Shown here piece by piece: positions 8,029-17,902 of a stretch of DNA of 64,000 nucleotides. The position numbers were made by a program, and so were the translations under genes. The stretch's first letter is position 1. Each line of letters begins with the position of its first letter. The notes beneath the pieces were generated by a model. It was not told the DNA's origin. It saw only the letters and a program-made list of their open reading frames with translations, and searched no databases. The DNA is from Actinoalloteichus caeruleus DSM 43889 (GTDB lineage Bacteria > Actinomycetota > Actinomycetes > Mycobacteriales > Pseudonocardiaceae): positions 5,394,001-5,458,000 of the forward strand of contig NZ_AUBJ02000001.1 of NCBI RefSeq assembly GCF_000429185.2. Reading direction: 5' to 3'.

Positions 8029-10062
8029 GTGTCCCCCACACTCACCACGGAACGGGTCGAGGCCGACCGGAAGGAACCGGCTCGGCGCTCCGCCGTCGGC
8101 GTCCTCGCGGTCGTCCTGCCGGGTACGGTGCTCGCCGCGCTGGTCGCGGCCCTCGTCCTGATGCTGTCCGCGACCGACACCTACCTGGCGCTCGGCCTGC
8201 CCGATCCCGGGGACGTGGTCCGGTACGGGCTGCCCGTGGCCCGTGTCGTGGCGGAGGTCGGTGCCGCGGTCACCATCGGGTCGTTGCTGCTCGCCGCGTT
8301 CCTCACCCCTCCGCAGCGCTCCGGGGAGCTCGCCGCCGACGGGTTCGCGGCGGTGCGCATCGCGAGCTGGGCCGCCGCCGCGTGGGCGCTCGGCGCGGCG
8401 GTCACCGTGCCCCTCAGCCTCGCGGACGCGGTCGGGTGGCCGCTGGCGCGGGTCCTGGACTGGGAGATGTTCGGCGAGCTGCTGGGCCAGCTGGAGCAGG
8501 CGCGGGCCTGGGCGTGGACCGCTGGTCTCGCGCTGGCGGTCGCGGTCGCCTGCCGGGTGGTGCTCACGTGGTCGTGGGCCGTCGCCTGGTTCTTCCTGTC
8601 GTTGGCCGCTCTCCTCCCGGTGGCGATGACGGGGCACTCCGCCAGCGGAGGCGCGCACGACGTCGCCACCAACAGCCTCCTGTTCCACCTGTTCGGCACG
8701 ATGCTGTGGGTGGGCGGCCTGATCGCCCTGGTCACGCACGCCCTGCGAGGCGGCCGTCACCTCGGTCTGGCGGCTCGACGGTTCTCCCGGCTCGCCCTGG
8801 TCTGCTGGATCGCCATGGGCGTCTCCGGCGTGGTGAACGCCCTGTCCCGCCTCCGCCCCGACGAGTTGCTGACCAGCACCTACGGTCAGCTGGTGGTGGC
8901 CAAGGCCGTGGCCATCCTGCTGCTCCTCGTCTTCGGCTACCTGCAACGGGAGCGGTCGGTCGCCGAGATCGAGCGCACCGGCTCCGCAAGGCCGCTGATC
9001 CGCCTCGGCGCGGTGGAGATCCTGTTGATGCTGGTCACGGTGGGTCTGGCCGTCGGTCTGGGACGGACTCCGCCGCCCAGGGAGGTGGCCAACACCGAGA
9101 TCAGCGCGATGGAGCTGGTGCTGGGCTTCGAGCTCGACGGGCCGTTCACCTTCGGGCGGATGGTGTTGGACTGGCGTTTCGACCTGGTGTACGGGACGTT
9201 GTCCCTGGTCCTGGCCGGGTTGTACCTGGCGGGTGTCCGCCGGTTGCGGCGGCGGGGCGACGCCTGGCCGGTCGGGCGGACGGTCGCCTGGTTGGGTGGC
9301 TGTGCCACGGTGCTGATCGCCACCAGTTCCGGTCTCGGCAAGTACTCGCCGGCGATGTTCAGCGCCCACATGGGTGCCCACATGATGCTGGCGATGCTCG
9401 CCCCCATCCTGTTGGCCCTGGGCGGTGCGGTGACCTTGGCGCTGCGCGCCCTGCCCACCGCCGGGAAGGACGGCGCGCCGGGGCCGAGGGAGTGGCTGCT
9501 GGCGGCCGTGCAGTCGCCGGTGACCCGGGTGCTGGCCCACCCGCTGGTCGCGCTGGTCCTGTTCGTCGGGTCCTTCTACGGCCTCTACTTCTCGGGGTTG
9601 TTCGACGTGGCCCTGGACCAGCACTGGGCGCACCTGGCCATGAACGCCCACTTCCTGGTGACCGGCTACCTGTTCTACTGGCTGGTGATCGGGGTGGACC
9701 CCGCGCCGCACCGGTTGGCGCCGATGGGGCGGCTCGGTCTGATGTTCGCGTCGATGCCCTTCCACGCGTTCTTCGGCATCATCCTCATGGGGTCCAGCAC
9801 CATCATCGGGGAGTCCTTCTACCGGGGGTTGTCCCTGCCGTGGGTGTCCGACCTGTTGGAGGACCAGCGACTCGGCGGTGGGTTGTCCTGGGCCAGCGGG
9901 GAGGTCCCGGTCCTGGTGGTGATCGTGGCCCTGCTCGTCCAGTGGGCGCGCAGCGACGCCAGGGACGCCGCTCGTTCCGACCGGCGGGCCGAGTCCGACG
10001 GGGATGCCGACCTGGCCGCCTACAACCGGATGCTCCGCGACCTCAACGGCCCCGGGAAGTAG
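8029..10062 (+). CDS. CopD/CtaG fusion: copper-linked cytochrome c oxidase assembly membrane protein
   Basis: A 677-residue polytopic membrane protein. Residues ~20-350 resemble the CopD copper-resistance domain (His-bearing segments such as AMTGHSASGG and LFHLFGTMLWVGGL). Residues ~370-640 match the caa3-type CtaG family (MFSAHMGAHMMLAML, HLAMNAHFLVTGYLFYW, MPFHAFFGIILMG), rich in membrane-facing His and Met suited to copper handling. Such fusions occur across actinobacteria. It probably delivers copper for CuB of the terminal oxidase. The start is GTG, with TAGGCT at 8017-8022 exactly 6 bases upstream, so the message is probably leaderless. Confidence 0.85.
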   Translation: MSPTLTTERVEADRKEPARRSAVGVLAVVLPGTVLAALVAALVLMLSATDTYLALGLPDPGDVVRYGLPVARVVAEVGAAVTIGSLLLAAFLTPPQRSGELAADGFAAVRIASWAAAAWALGAAVTVPLSLADAVGWPLARVLDWEMFGELLGQLEQARAWAWTAGLALAVAVACRVVLTWSWAVAWFFLSLAALLPVAMTGHSASGGAHDVATNSLLFHLFGTMLWVGGLIALVTHALRGGRHLGLAARRFSRLALVCWIAMGVSGVVNALSRLRPDELLTSTYGQLVVAKAVAILLLLVFGYLQRERSVAEIERTGSARPLIRLGAVEILLMLVTVGLAVGLGRTPPPREVANTEISAMELVLGFELDGPFTFGRMVLDWRFDLVYGTLSLVLAGLYLAGVRRLRRRGDAWPVGRTVAWLGGCATVLIATSSGLGKYSPAMFSAHMGAHMMLAMLAPILLALGGAVTLALRALPTAGKDGAPGPREWLLAAVQSPVTRVLAHPLVALVLFVGSFYGLYFSGLFDVALDQHWAHLAMNAHFLVTGYLFYWLVIGVDPAPHRLAPMGRLGLMFASMPFHAFFGIILMGSSTIIGESFYRGLSLPWVSDLLEDQRLGGGLSWASGEVPVLVVIVALLVQWARSDARDAARSDRRAESDGDADLAAYNRMLRDLNGPGK

Positions 10063-10242
10063 CGGAGTCGCCCTCGCGGACCTCGGCCGTCGTGTTCCGC
10101 CAGCGGGCGAGGCGGTGGGCTGGGGTCGGGCGGCGTTCGAGCATCTCGGCCTCGCGGGGCGTGCCTGGCGCGACGGCCTGGACGCGGTGGCGGGAACCGC
10201 GCGTCGCCGGTGTGCGCCGCTGGGTGGTCGTTCCGGTCGACG

Positions 10243-10266
10243 CACCCCCTCACGGGTGAAGGGGTG
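10243..10266. terminator. hairpin downstream of the CopD/CtaG gene
   Basis: CACCCCCTCAC (10243-10253) and GTGAAGGGGTG (10256-10266) form a stem of about 10 bp with one mismatch. It lies 180 bases after the CopD/CtaG stop and just before the DnaA-box-like pair, so it could end the upstream transcript. Confidence 0.4.
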
Positions 10267-10282
10267 TCGCCTCCCACCCGAG

Positions 10283-10308
10283 TTGTCCACAGCCCCCGGT
10301 TATCCACA
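10283..10308 (+). promoter_or_regulatory. pair of DnaA-box-like sites upstream of ssb
   Basis: TTGTCCACA (10283-10291) is the preferred actinobacterial DnaA box and TTATCCACA (10300-10308) is the E. coli R1-type box. They lie in the same orientation, 17 bases apart start to start, about 180 bases upstream of the ssb paralogue. Two sites are far too few for oriC. They could link ssb transcription to DnaA or act as a small titration site. Confidence 0.55.
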
Positions 10309-10485
10309 AGGCGGCCGGCGGTGAGCTGCCGGGAGCCCTCTCGATGGGCCAGCCTGGCTTCCGGAAAACGAACACGAGGGGGCGGGGCGGACCACCGGCG
10401 TCCACGGCGGTGCGGCGGACCGCCGTCGGCGCGCGGTGTCGGTGCCTGCCCGGCCTCCCTCCGCTCACCGGAAGGGCTGACGACA

Positions 10486-11004
10486 GTGAACGAGACGATG
10501 ACGACCGTGGTGGGAACCGTGATCAGTGAGGTCCGGGCTGGCCAGACCCGGGAGGGGCACGCCTCGGCGAGCTTCCGGGTGGCCAGCAACGAGCGCCGGT
10601 ACGACCGGGGTACCGGGCAGTGGGTCGACGGGGATCGCCTGTTCCTCACGGTGCGGTGTTGGCGCCAGCTGGCCGAGAACGTGACGGCGGCGCTGCGCAA
10701 GGGCGATCCGGTGGTGGCCCAGGGGCGCCTTCATACCCGTGACTACGACATCGAGGGGCAGCGCCGGTACGCGGTGGAGCTGGTGGCGACGACCCTGGGC
10801 CCTGACCTGGCTCGGTGTCGCGTGGACCTGCTCCGCGACCGGCGGGAGATCCCGGCCGGGGGCGGTTCCGACTCCTCGGAGCCGGGGGCCTCCCCTGTTC
10901 CTGGGGCGGGCGGTGACGGCGCCCCTGGAACCCGGACCGCCCCGGGTTCCTCTCCCGGCCGGGTTCCCGACCACCCCGCTGCCGCGCCGTTGGTGCCCGC
11001 CTGA
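10486..11004 (+). CDS. ssb: single-stranded DNA-binding protein, SsbB-like paralogue
   Basis: A 172-residue protein with an N-terminal OB-fold of about 105 residues: TTVVGTVISEV, ASFRVASNERRYD, RLFLTVRCWRQLAENV, GDPVVAQGRLHTRDY. A disordered Ser/Gly/Pro tail follows. The tail ends APLVPA and lacks the acidic DDxPF tip that recruits repair and replication partners. This therefore looks like the second SSB (SsbB type) rather than the essential one beside rpsF/rpsR. GTG at 10486 follows GGAAGG at good spacing; ATG at 10498 is an alternative. The ssb-ettA-gdh order matches mycobacteria. Confidence 0.88.
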   Translation: MNETMTTVVGTVISEVRAGQTREGHASASFRVASNERRYDRGTGQWVDGDRLFLTVRCWRQLAENVTAALRKGDPVVAQGRLHTRDYDIEGQRRYAVELVATTLGPDLARCRVDLLRDRREIPAGGGSDSSEPGASPVPGAGGDGAPGTRTAPGSSPGRVPDHPAAAPLVPA

Positions 11005-11007
11005 GCG

Positions 11008-11045
11008 GGTGGGCGCGGCAGGACGGTCCCCCTGCCGCGCCCACC
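11008..11045 (+). terminator. strong hairpin directly after ssb
   Basis: GTGGGCGCGGCAGG (11009-11022) pairs perfectly with CCTGCCGCGCCCAC (11031-11044) around an 8-base loop, with one further outer pair. It begins 4 bases after the ssb stop codon. There is no T-run. It probably terminates ssb and separates it from ettA. Confidence 0.7.
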
Positions 11046-11135
11046 TCGGTCGGTCGGGTGAGTTCGGGGTGGCCGCGCCCGGCGAAGGCGTCTCGCCGGC
11101 GGGTACCGCCGTCCGGCCGCCCGCTCGCCCAACCG

Positions 11136-11167
11136 GGGCTGGACGAGGACGCCGCCTCGTCCAGCCC
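11136..11167. terminator. second hairpin between ssb and ettA
   Basis: GGGCTGGACGAGG (11136-11148) and CCTCGTCCAGCCC (11155-11167) form a perfect 13-bp stem with a 6-base loop. Together with the hairpin at 11008 it makes a tandem barrier in the 495-base ssb-ettA gap, which otherwise holds no gene I can support. Confidence 0.5.
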
Positions 11168-11499
11168 GTGGCCGTGGGGGGACGCGGAGCGACCGAGGCG
11201 AGGCCCGGTGACGTCGACCGGCGCCGACGGCGGTTCGGCTCGGGAGGGGCGCCGTGCCGGGGACAGCGCGACCGGAAGGGGCTGGCCGGTGTCCGGGGGC
11301 TGGCCACGGACCGTCGGGTTTCGGTTCGGCGGCCTTCTCGTGGCGGGCCTCCGCCGGTGGGGAAGGCCGCGAGGAAACGCCCTCGCACCGCCTGGCGGCC
11401 GCCGCCGGGGCCCTGGTCGAGGGCGCCGCAGCGGGGGATCGTCGCCGTCCGGTTGACCGACATACCGGGTGCCACGGCCACCGCTCTACGATCGCGGCC

Positions 11500-13176
11500 A
11501 TGGCCGAGTTCATCTACACCATGAAAAAGGTGCGCAAGGCACACGGTGACAAGGTGATCCTTGACGACGTCACCATCATGTTCTACCCCGGCGCCAAGAT
11601 CGGTGTCGTCGGCCCGAACGGGGCCGGAAAGTCGTCTGTGCTCAAGATCATGGCCGGACTCGACCAGCCGAACAACGGTGACGCGTTCCTGTCACCGGGC
11701 TATTCGGTCGGGATCCTGCAACAGGAACCGCCACTCAACGAGGACAAGACGGTTCTCGGCAACGTCGAGGAGGGCGTTGGGGAGATCAAGACCAAGCTGA
11801 ACCGCTTCAACGAGATCGCTGAGCAGCTCGCCACCGATTACACCGACGAGCTGATGGAGGAGATGGGCAGGCTCCAGGAGGAGCTGGACCACGCTGACGC
11901 CTGGGACCTCGACTCCCAGTTGGAGCAGGCGATGGACGCCCTGCGGTGCCCGCCGCCGGACGCCGACGTCAAGGTGCTCTCCGGCGGTGAGCGCCGCCGG
12001 GTCGCGCTGTGCAAGCTCCTGCTGAGCAAGCCGGACCTCCTGCTGCTCGACGAGCCGACCAACCACCTGGACGCCGAGAGCGTGCTGTGGCTGGAGCAGT
12101 TCCTCGCCAGCTACCCCGGTGCCGTGCTCGCCGTCACGCACGACCGGTACTTCCTCGACAACGTCGCCGGTTGGATCCTGGAGCTCGACCGGGGACGCGC
12201 GTTCGTCTACGAGGGCAACTACTCCACCTACCTGGAGAAGAAGTCCGAGCGGCTCGCGGTGCAGGGCAAGCGGGACGCGAAGCTGCACAAGCGCCTCCAG
12301 GACGAGCTGGCCTGGGTCCGGTCGAACGCCAAGGCGAGGCAGGCCAAGTCGAAGTCCCGTCTCCAGCGCTACGAGGAGATGGCGGCCGAGGCGGAACGCA
12401 CCCGCAAGCTCGACTTCGAGGAGATCCAGATCCCGCCGGGTCCGCGTCTGGGCACGGTCGTCGTCGAGGTCGACAAGCTCCAGAAGGGCTTCGACGACAG
12501 GGTCCTGATCGACAACCTGTCCTTCGACCTGCCGAGGAACGGCATCGTCGGTGTCGTCGGCCCGAACGGGGTCGGCAAGACGACGTTGTTCAAGACGATC
12601 GTCGGGCTGGAGGAGCCGGACGCCGGTTCGGTGAGGGTGGGCGAGACCGTCAAACTCTCCTACGTCGACCAGGGCCGGGCCGGGATCGACCCCAAGAAGA
12701 CCGTGTGGGAGGTGGTGTCCGACGGGCTCGACTACATGCACGTCGGCAACGTGGAGATGCCCTCCCGCGCCTACGTGAGCGCGTTCGGTTTCAAGGGGCC
12801 GGACCAGCAGAAGCCGGCGGGGGTGCTTTCCGGTGGGGAGCGGAACCGCCTCAACCTGGCCCTCACCCTGAAGCAGGGTGGGAACCTGATCCTGCTCGAC
12901 GAGCCCACCAACGACCTGGACGTGGAAACCCTGTCGTCGTTGGAGAACGCCCTGGAACAGTTCCCCGGCTGCGCCGTCGTGATTTCCCACGATCGGTGGT
13001 TCCTGGACCGGGTGGCTACCCACATCCTTGCCTGGGAAGGTACGGATGAGAACCCAGCGCAGTGGTTCTGGTTCGAGGGCAACTTCGAGGGGTACGAGCA
13101 GAACAAGGTGGAGCGCCTCGGCGTCGAGGCGGCCCGCCCGCATCGGGTCACCCATCGCAAGCTGACGCGCGACTGA
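11500..13176 (+). CDS. ettA: ABC-F protein, energy-dependent translational throttle EttA
   Basis: A 558-residue soluble protein with two ABC ATPase domains and no membrane segments. Domain 1 has Walker A GPNGAGKS, signature LSGGERRRVALCKLLL and Walker B LLLLDEPTNHLD. Domain 2 has GPNGVGKTT, LSGGERNRLNLALTL and LILLDEPTNDLD. The linker and arm (KARQAKSKSRLQRYEEM) fit EttA, which binds the ribosomal E site and gates the first elongation steps according to ATP/ADP. Length and order match the family. TACGAT at 11487-11492 lies 7 bases before the ATG, suggesting a leaderless transcript. The next gene starts 11 bases after its stop. Confidence 0.95.
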   Translation: MAEFIYTMKKVRKAHGDKVILDDVTIMFYPGAKIGVVGPNGAGKSSVLKIMAGLDQPNNGDAFLSPGYSVGILQQEPPLNEDKTVLGNVEEGVGEIKTKLNRFNEIAEQLATDYTDELMEEMGRLQEELDHADAWDLDSQLEQAMDALRCPPPDADVKVLSGGERRRVALCKLLLSKPDLLLLDEPTNHLDAESVLWLEQFLASYPGAVLAVTHDRYFLDNVAGWILELDRGRAFVYEGNYSTYLEKKSERLAVQGKRDAKLHKRLQDELAWVRSNAKARQAKSKSRLQRYEEMAAEAERTRKLDFEEIQIPPGPRLGTVVVEVDKLQKGFDDRVLIDNLSFDLPRNGIVGVVGPNGVGKTTLFKTIVGLEEPDAGSVRVGETVKLSYVDQGRAGIDPKKTVWEVVSDGLDYMHVGNVEMPSRAYVSAFGFKGPDQQKPAGVLSGGERNRLNLALTLKQGGNLILLDEPTNDLDVETLSSLENALEQFPGCAVVISHDRWFLDRVATHILAWEGTDENPAQWFWFEGNFEGYEQNKVERLGVEAARPHRVTHRKLTRD

Positions 13177-13187
13177 TCGGAGACCGG

Positions 13188-15023
13188 ATGACGGCGGCCT
13201 GGGGCGCCGCGCCAGCAGGCGACGAACGTGACTCACTCGTGCGTGCGGCACGGGAGTTGCGCTGGAGCGCGCCCGAGGTCGCCCTCGTCCTCGCCGACCG
13301 GGCGGCGGCGATGGGTGGGACGGCCCGGGACCTGACCTGGTCCCGGGCCCAGTCGGTGGCCTGTTATGCCCTGAGCCGGCTCGATCGCGAACCGGCGGCG
13401 GCCGAACGGGCCGTGCCGGCCCTGCGGCTGCTCGAACGGTGGTTCGCCGGTGCTACCGGGACCGCCCGGGCCGAGATGTCGGAGGAGACCGAGCTCCTCG
13501 CCGAGCTCCGGGTGCAGGTGGCCAGGAGCGCTCGTCGACTCGGGTCGCCGGCGGTCTCGGTGCCGCTCCTGCGTCCGGTGCTCGCTGCCGGGGGCGTGGC
13601 GTCGGGTGCGCGGGCGGACGCCTTGCTCGAACTGGCATCGCTGTTACCAGGGGATACCGGGGAGTCGGAGTGGGCGCGGGTGCTCACCGAGGCGGAGGAG
13701 CTCTGCGACGGGGGCGAGGCGGACCGTGACGCCACCTGGTCGCGACGCGCGGCGGTGCGGGGAGCGTGGGCTCGACGCCAGCGGAGGGCGGGCGATCTGG
13801 ACGCCGCGATCCTGTCGGCGCGGGACGGTCTCCGGCTGCTCGAGCAGCTCGACTCGCCGGCCCGCGACAGCGGGCGGGTTCGGGGGCGTCTCGTCGTGGA
13901 GCTGGTCAACGCGCTCCTGGACTCCGGCCAGCCCCGCATGGCCGTCGCGGTGTCCGAGGAGCTGCTGGCCGCGCCGGCGAGGTTGCCGGCCCTGTCCTCG
14001 CACGGCTGGTTGCGAATCCTGCTGGCCACCCGCGTTCGGCTGCCGGCTGGGGACGCCGAATGCGCTCGGGAGCTGTTGGTCTCCGTGGCCGAGGACGCCA
14101 GGCACCACCGCCTGGACCCGCTGTTGTCACAGGCCATGCGTGAGCTGTCCTTCGTGCACGAGAGGCTCGCCGAGACCACCGAGGCCCTGGACTGCCTGCG
14201 GGCCGCCCATGCCGCGGAGCGTCGGGCGCAGCGGGAGGTGCGGACCGCGCGCCTCCGGCTGGCCGATGAGTTCGCCGACTCGGCGGAGGGGAAGGACGGG
14301 GTCGGCGACCTGCTCACCGTGCTGGGGGAGGCGGACCGGCTTGGTGCTTCCTCCTCGTCTCGCGTCGCCGGCCGCCGTCGACGGGAGCGTCAGCAGGACT
14401 CGCCCTTCCTCAGCCGGTTCCGGGTGGGCCGAGGCGTGGGCCAGGACCCGGAGGTCTGGGATGGGGGCGCAGCGGCCCTAGCCTCGGGCCGTCCTGGCGG
14501 AACGCGGTCGTCCGCTCCCGGCCAACCGCTGCCCGAGGACCCGGCGTCCACCCGGGCGGCTGACCGGGCCGCCAACGAGCCTGACCTGTCGCGCGCCGGG
14601 GGAGCCCTCCCCGGGGGGCTTCCGTTGGTTCCACCACCGACCCCTCCGCCGTGGACGGGCCGGAACCCGAGGGGGGTCCTGGCGCGCCGCTCGGGGCCGA
14701 CGACCTGGTCCCCGGGGAGACGGCCGGCCGGTGGTCCGATGGTGGCCGGAGGTCGGTCGACGAGGGCAGCGGCGGTCGGCGCCGCGCCGCCGCCTGGGAC
14801 GTCGAGCGTGCCGGCATGGATCAGGTTGACGCGGTGGAGACCGAGCCCGCTGGCCGTCCCCCCGCGTGGTCGTCCGCCGACGATCCCTTCGACCAGTGGG
14901 ACCCGGGCATCGGGCTGCCGGGTGCCGGTGAGCCGGCGAGCTGGTCGCCCGCTGGCCAGCCAGGCGCGCCACCGCTGCCCCCGGCGGCTGACCCCTCGGG
15001 TGGGGGCGGCTTCCTCGCGCTGA
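13188..15023 (+). CDS. TPR-like helical repeat protein, N-terminal part of a frameshifted gene
   Basis: The frame opens at an ATG preceded by a GGAG box, 11 bases after ettA. Residues 1-410 are helical and Ala/Leu/Arg-rich with the feel of tetratricopeptide repeats (repeated AREL, ALLELASLL, LVVELVNALLDSG, AMRELSFVHERLAETTEALDCLRAAH). After about base 14600 the composition turns Arg/Pro-rich, as in an out-of-frame reading, while the frame one base back becomes acidic and Pro/Gly-rich. I infer that only 13188 to about 14610 is native here and that a lost base in the C/G run near 14608-14618 shifted the frame. Function is unknown; scaffold or protein-interaction roles are typical of TPR proteins. 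Confidence 0.6.
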   Translation: MTAAWGAAPAGDERDSLVRAARELRWSAPEVALVLADRAAAMGGTARDLTWSRAQSVACYALSRLDREPAAAERAVPALRLLERWFAGATGTARAEMSEETELLAELRVQVARSARRLGSPAVSVPLLRPVLAAGGVASGARADALLELASLLPGDTGESEWARVLTEAEELCDGGEADRDATWSRRAAVRGAWARRQRRAGDLDAAILSARDGLRLLEQLDSPARDSGRVRGRLVVELVNALLDSGQPRMAVAVSEELLAAPARLPALSSHGWLRILLATRVRLPAGDAECARELLVSVAEDARHHRLDPLLSQAMRELSFVHERLAETTEALDCLRAAHAAERRAQREVRTARLRLADEFADSAEGKDGVGDLLTVLGEADRLGASSSSRVAGRRRRERQQDSPFLSRFRVGRGVGQDPEVWDGGAAALASGRPGGTRSSAPGQPLPEDPASTRAADRAANEPDLSRAGGALPGGLPLVPPPTPPPWTGRNPRGVLARRSGPTTWSPGRRPAGGPMVAGGRSTRAAAVGAAPPPGTSSVPAWIRLTRWRPSPLAVPPRGRPPTIPSTSGTRASGCRVPVSRRAGRPLASQARHRCPRRLTPRVGAASSR

Positions 15024-16447
15024 CCGGCGGGGCCGTCGAGGAGGCACGGCGTGGCCTGCTGGGCAGCACCCTCGACCTGTTCCGGGGCATCGGCGCGGCG
15101 GAGCGGCGGGACCACGACGCGACCCCTCCCTCGGGGCGGGGCCCCGGGGACGGGGAGCTCGAGCTGGCTGGCCCGCCTGACCACGGTGCTCGGGGTCTGC
15201 CCGACGGCGGACCACCGCCGGTGGTGCCGTCACCTCCCTCGGATGAGCCGGGGGAGCTGCCCTTCGATCCTGCGGTCGATCCGTTCTCGGTGCCCGTGGA
15301 GTCGTGGTCGGCCGGCGAGGGCCCCGCTCCCGAGGTGGCCCACGGACCTCCCCCCGACGACCCGGCTCCCCGCCGGTTCCTGGCGGGCGGGCGCGATGAC
15401 CACGACGAGTCCGGCGGTGCCGACCGCGACCGGCCACCGGCCGGCTCCACCCCGCCCACCCCGTCCGCCTCGGCTCCGGGTGAGCCGGGTGCCGTGGACG
15501 CCGCACCGGCCCGGCCCTGGGCGGTCGGGCTGCCCGTCGAGACGGGACCGTCCACCGAGGGTGCAGCCGTCGGCCCTGCCGCACCGCGCCAGTCCTGCCC
15601 GGAACACCGGGGAGGGGGCGGTGCCCCGGTCGGAGACGTGGCGAGGGCATCGGGGGCCTGGGGCGCCGGGCACGAGCCGGACCTCGGGGCGAAGCCGCCC
15701 CGAGGTGGGGCATTCACCGGGCCCGGCCAGTCAGCGGCGACCGTTCCGGCGGCCGGCACCCGGTCGAGCGGTGGTGCGGACGGGCCGCCGCCCGCCGAGC
15801 GGCCGGACGGCACGACATCGGCTGGTCGCGGTACTGGGGCGCGGGGGGAGGGCGCTTCCTCCAGCCCAGCTGCCGAGCCCATGCCGGTGGCCTCGGCCGA
15901 TCCGGGGACGCACTCCCCGGTGGCGAGCGGGGACGATCTGGGCGGGGCCAGTCTCGCCGAGCTCCTCGCGGGAGCGATGGTCGCCTACGAGACCACCCGC
16001 CAGTCCCTGCGCCGGCGGATCGACCAGGAGCGTTCCCGGCAGCGAGCACATCTGCGGGCGGTGCCCACCGATCCCTCGGAACCCCCGGACCTCCCCCATC
16101 CCTCGGTGACGGGCGGGCAGGGGCCCGCGGCGGCCCCTGCCGTCGGGGCCGACCACCCGCCCCGGGGCCTGACCCCGCCGGCGGGGGCGGACGCGGAGCC
16201 CCCGTCGAGCCCAGCGCCCACCGATGCCACGTCAACCGCCGAGGGCCCACCCCCCGCGTGCCGGGTCGACCGGCCGACGGGGGTGGACGGCGGTGAGGGC
16301 GGCGCGCCAGCGGGTCCGGCCGGAGCCCGGGCGGTGCGTGGTGCGCCAGGGGCGATGCGAACCCGACCGATGGCCAGGGCACGGACGACGCCCCCGCCGG
16401 GAGCGCGGCAGCCGGAACCGGACCGGGCCACCACCCTGAGGCGCTGA
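14585..16447 (+). pseudogene. middle, disordered part of the frameshifted TPR gene
   Basis: This frame is open from 14585 with no good start codon or ribosome-binding site at its head. It encodes an Asp/Glu/Pro/Gly-rich, largely disordered segment with short conserved-looking islands (AWSSADDPFDQWDPG, EEARRGLLGSTLDLFRGIGA, and a helix SLAELLAGAMVAYETTRQ). It reads as a continuation of the TPR protein. Beyond roughly 16300-16380 it becomes Arg-rich, and the coding signal moves to the next frame back. It could instead be a separate gene starting at GTG 14651. Confidence 0.5.
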
Positions 16448-17547
16448 CCGAGGATGCCCGGCCGCACGCGTCTCCCGGCGGCCGGCACTCGGCGTCGCCG
16501 GGACGGAGGGGGGAGGACGGCGCCCTCGTCCCGACGAGCGAGGCGGGTGAGAACGCCGTACGAGAACCACCCGGGAGGACCGCGGTCAGTGAGGGACCAT
16601 CACCGGGTGGGGACCTCTCCTGGCGGACGAGCCATCACCAGGAGTTGGCCGGGGCAGCTGAGACCCCGGTCCCCGAATGGCGGGTCGCGCCGTCCCTGCC
16701 CCACGAGGTGTCGGGGCCTGGCACGACGCGGTCCGAGGTCCACGGCGTGTCCGACGGCCCGGGCGCCCCGACCGGTTCCGCGGTCCCCCCTCCCCCCGAT
16801 CCCGGCCGGGAGGACCTGCTGGATGGGCCAGGGGCGTCGGCTCCCGTCGTGGAGGCCGGCGGCGCCCACCCGGTCGCGGAACCCGCTCTGACCTGGGCGG
16901 TCGAAGCGGAGGTGTCCGGCCCGCCGGCCCCGGCCCCGCCGCCCCGGCACTCGTCCGTCCCCGGTGCGGAGACCGTCCAGGAGGAGGCGCTGACGACAGG
17001 GCGGCGGCGGAGGCGAGCGCCCCACGAGGACGGCACGGGGACGGCCCTCGAGCGGCCGGGAGGCCCCGCCGTCGAAGATCAGCACGCCGCGCCGGTGCTC
17101 CCGGCGTACGGAACCATCGGGAGCCCGACTCGGCGGCACGGCCGACCCGGTGGCGCGCCCACCTCAGCCGCCCCGACGCCCGGTGCGGACGAGGAGGCGG
17201 CCCCCACCATGACCGGCGGGGCCTCCGAGGTGCTGAGGGGGCGGCATCGCGGCTCGGGGGACGACGACGTCGATCCGGGGCTCGACCGGTGGGTCGCCGC
17301 TCGGCACCAAGCGGACCCGGACCCGGACCAGGACCCGGACCCGAGCGGCCCGCTCGTGTCCGGTCGGGCCGCCCACCGGACTCCGGAGCCGACGCGTTCC
17401 GGCGGTACGCACCGGGCGACCACGGATGCGCGCCACCACGGGGAGCCGAACGGTTGGCGGGCGCCGTCCGGTGGCTCCCCCACCGGGCCGCCGGAGGCGG
17501 AGGGTCCCCGGCCGCGACATCGGCGGTGGACGCCGCCGGCGGACTGA
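16297..17547 (+). pseudogene. C-terminal, disordered part of the frameshifted TPR gene
   Basis: After a stop at 16294 this frame stays open to 17547. It encodes an acidic, Pro/Gly/Ala-rich segment ending in a basic tail (PRPRHRRWTPPAD) and containing a short Asp-Pro repeat (PDPDQDPDPS). Composition matches the middle segment, so I read 13188-17547 as one long protein of about 1,450 residues broken by two single-base losses. Whether these are real mutations or assembly errors cannot be told from the sequence. Confidence 0.5.
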
Positions 17548-17902
17548 GGCGTTCCCCGCCGACCGCCCCGCGCGCCACCGCCCGCCCTCCGAGGGTGAGG
17601 GCATCTCGCACACCACCTGAGCTGGGGCACCACCCGTCGGGGCCAGCACCGGAACGGGACCACCCGGGACACCAACCGCGGTGGGCGGCCTCGGCCAGCG
17701 CACGCGGGAAGCCCCCGAGTCCGGTTCGAGTGGAGCGGACGAACGTGTGCTGGGTCTCGCTGGCCCGTCTCCGGCGGAGCGTCGGCGGGACCAGGCTCTA
17801 GCATCGTGGGCAGTTTCCGCAACGGATCGTCAGACCGCGGTCACCACCGTGCCGCCTGTCGTCCGCGTCCACCCGTCGGCCCGCCACCACCGGGGGCACG
17901 CT
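17548..17902. other. intergenic, no supportable gene
   Basis: The stretch between the end of the disordered protein and the gdh promoter. Short open frames here are Arg/Pro-rich and have no start context. No strong repeat was seen. Confidence 0.4.

Noticed and set aside
7816-10290. 824-codon minus-strand frame opposite the CopD/CtaG gene
   Set aside because: Arg/Gln/Gly-rich shadow translation without domains; the plus strand encodes a clear membrane protein.
10283-10308. Chromosome origin oriC
   Set aside because: Only two DnaA boxes, and no dnaA, dnaN or cluster of many boxes nearby.
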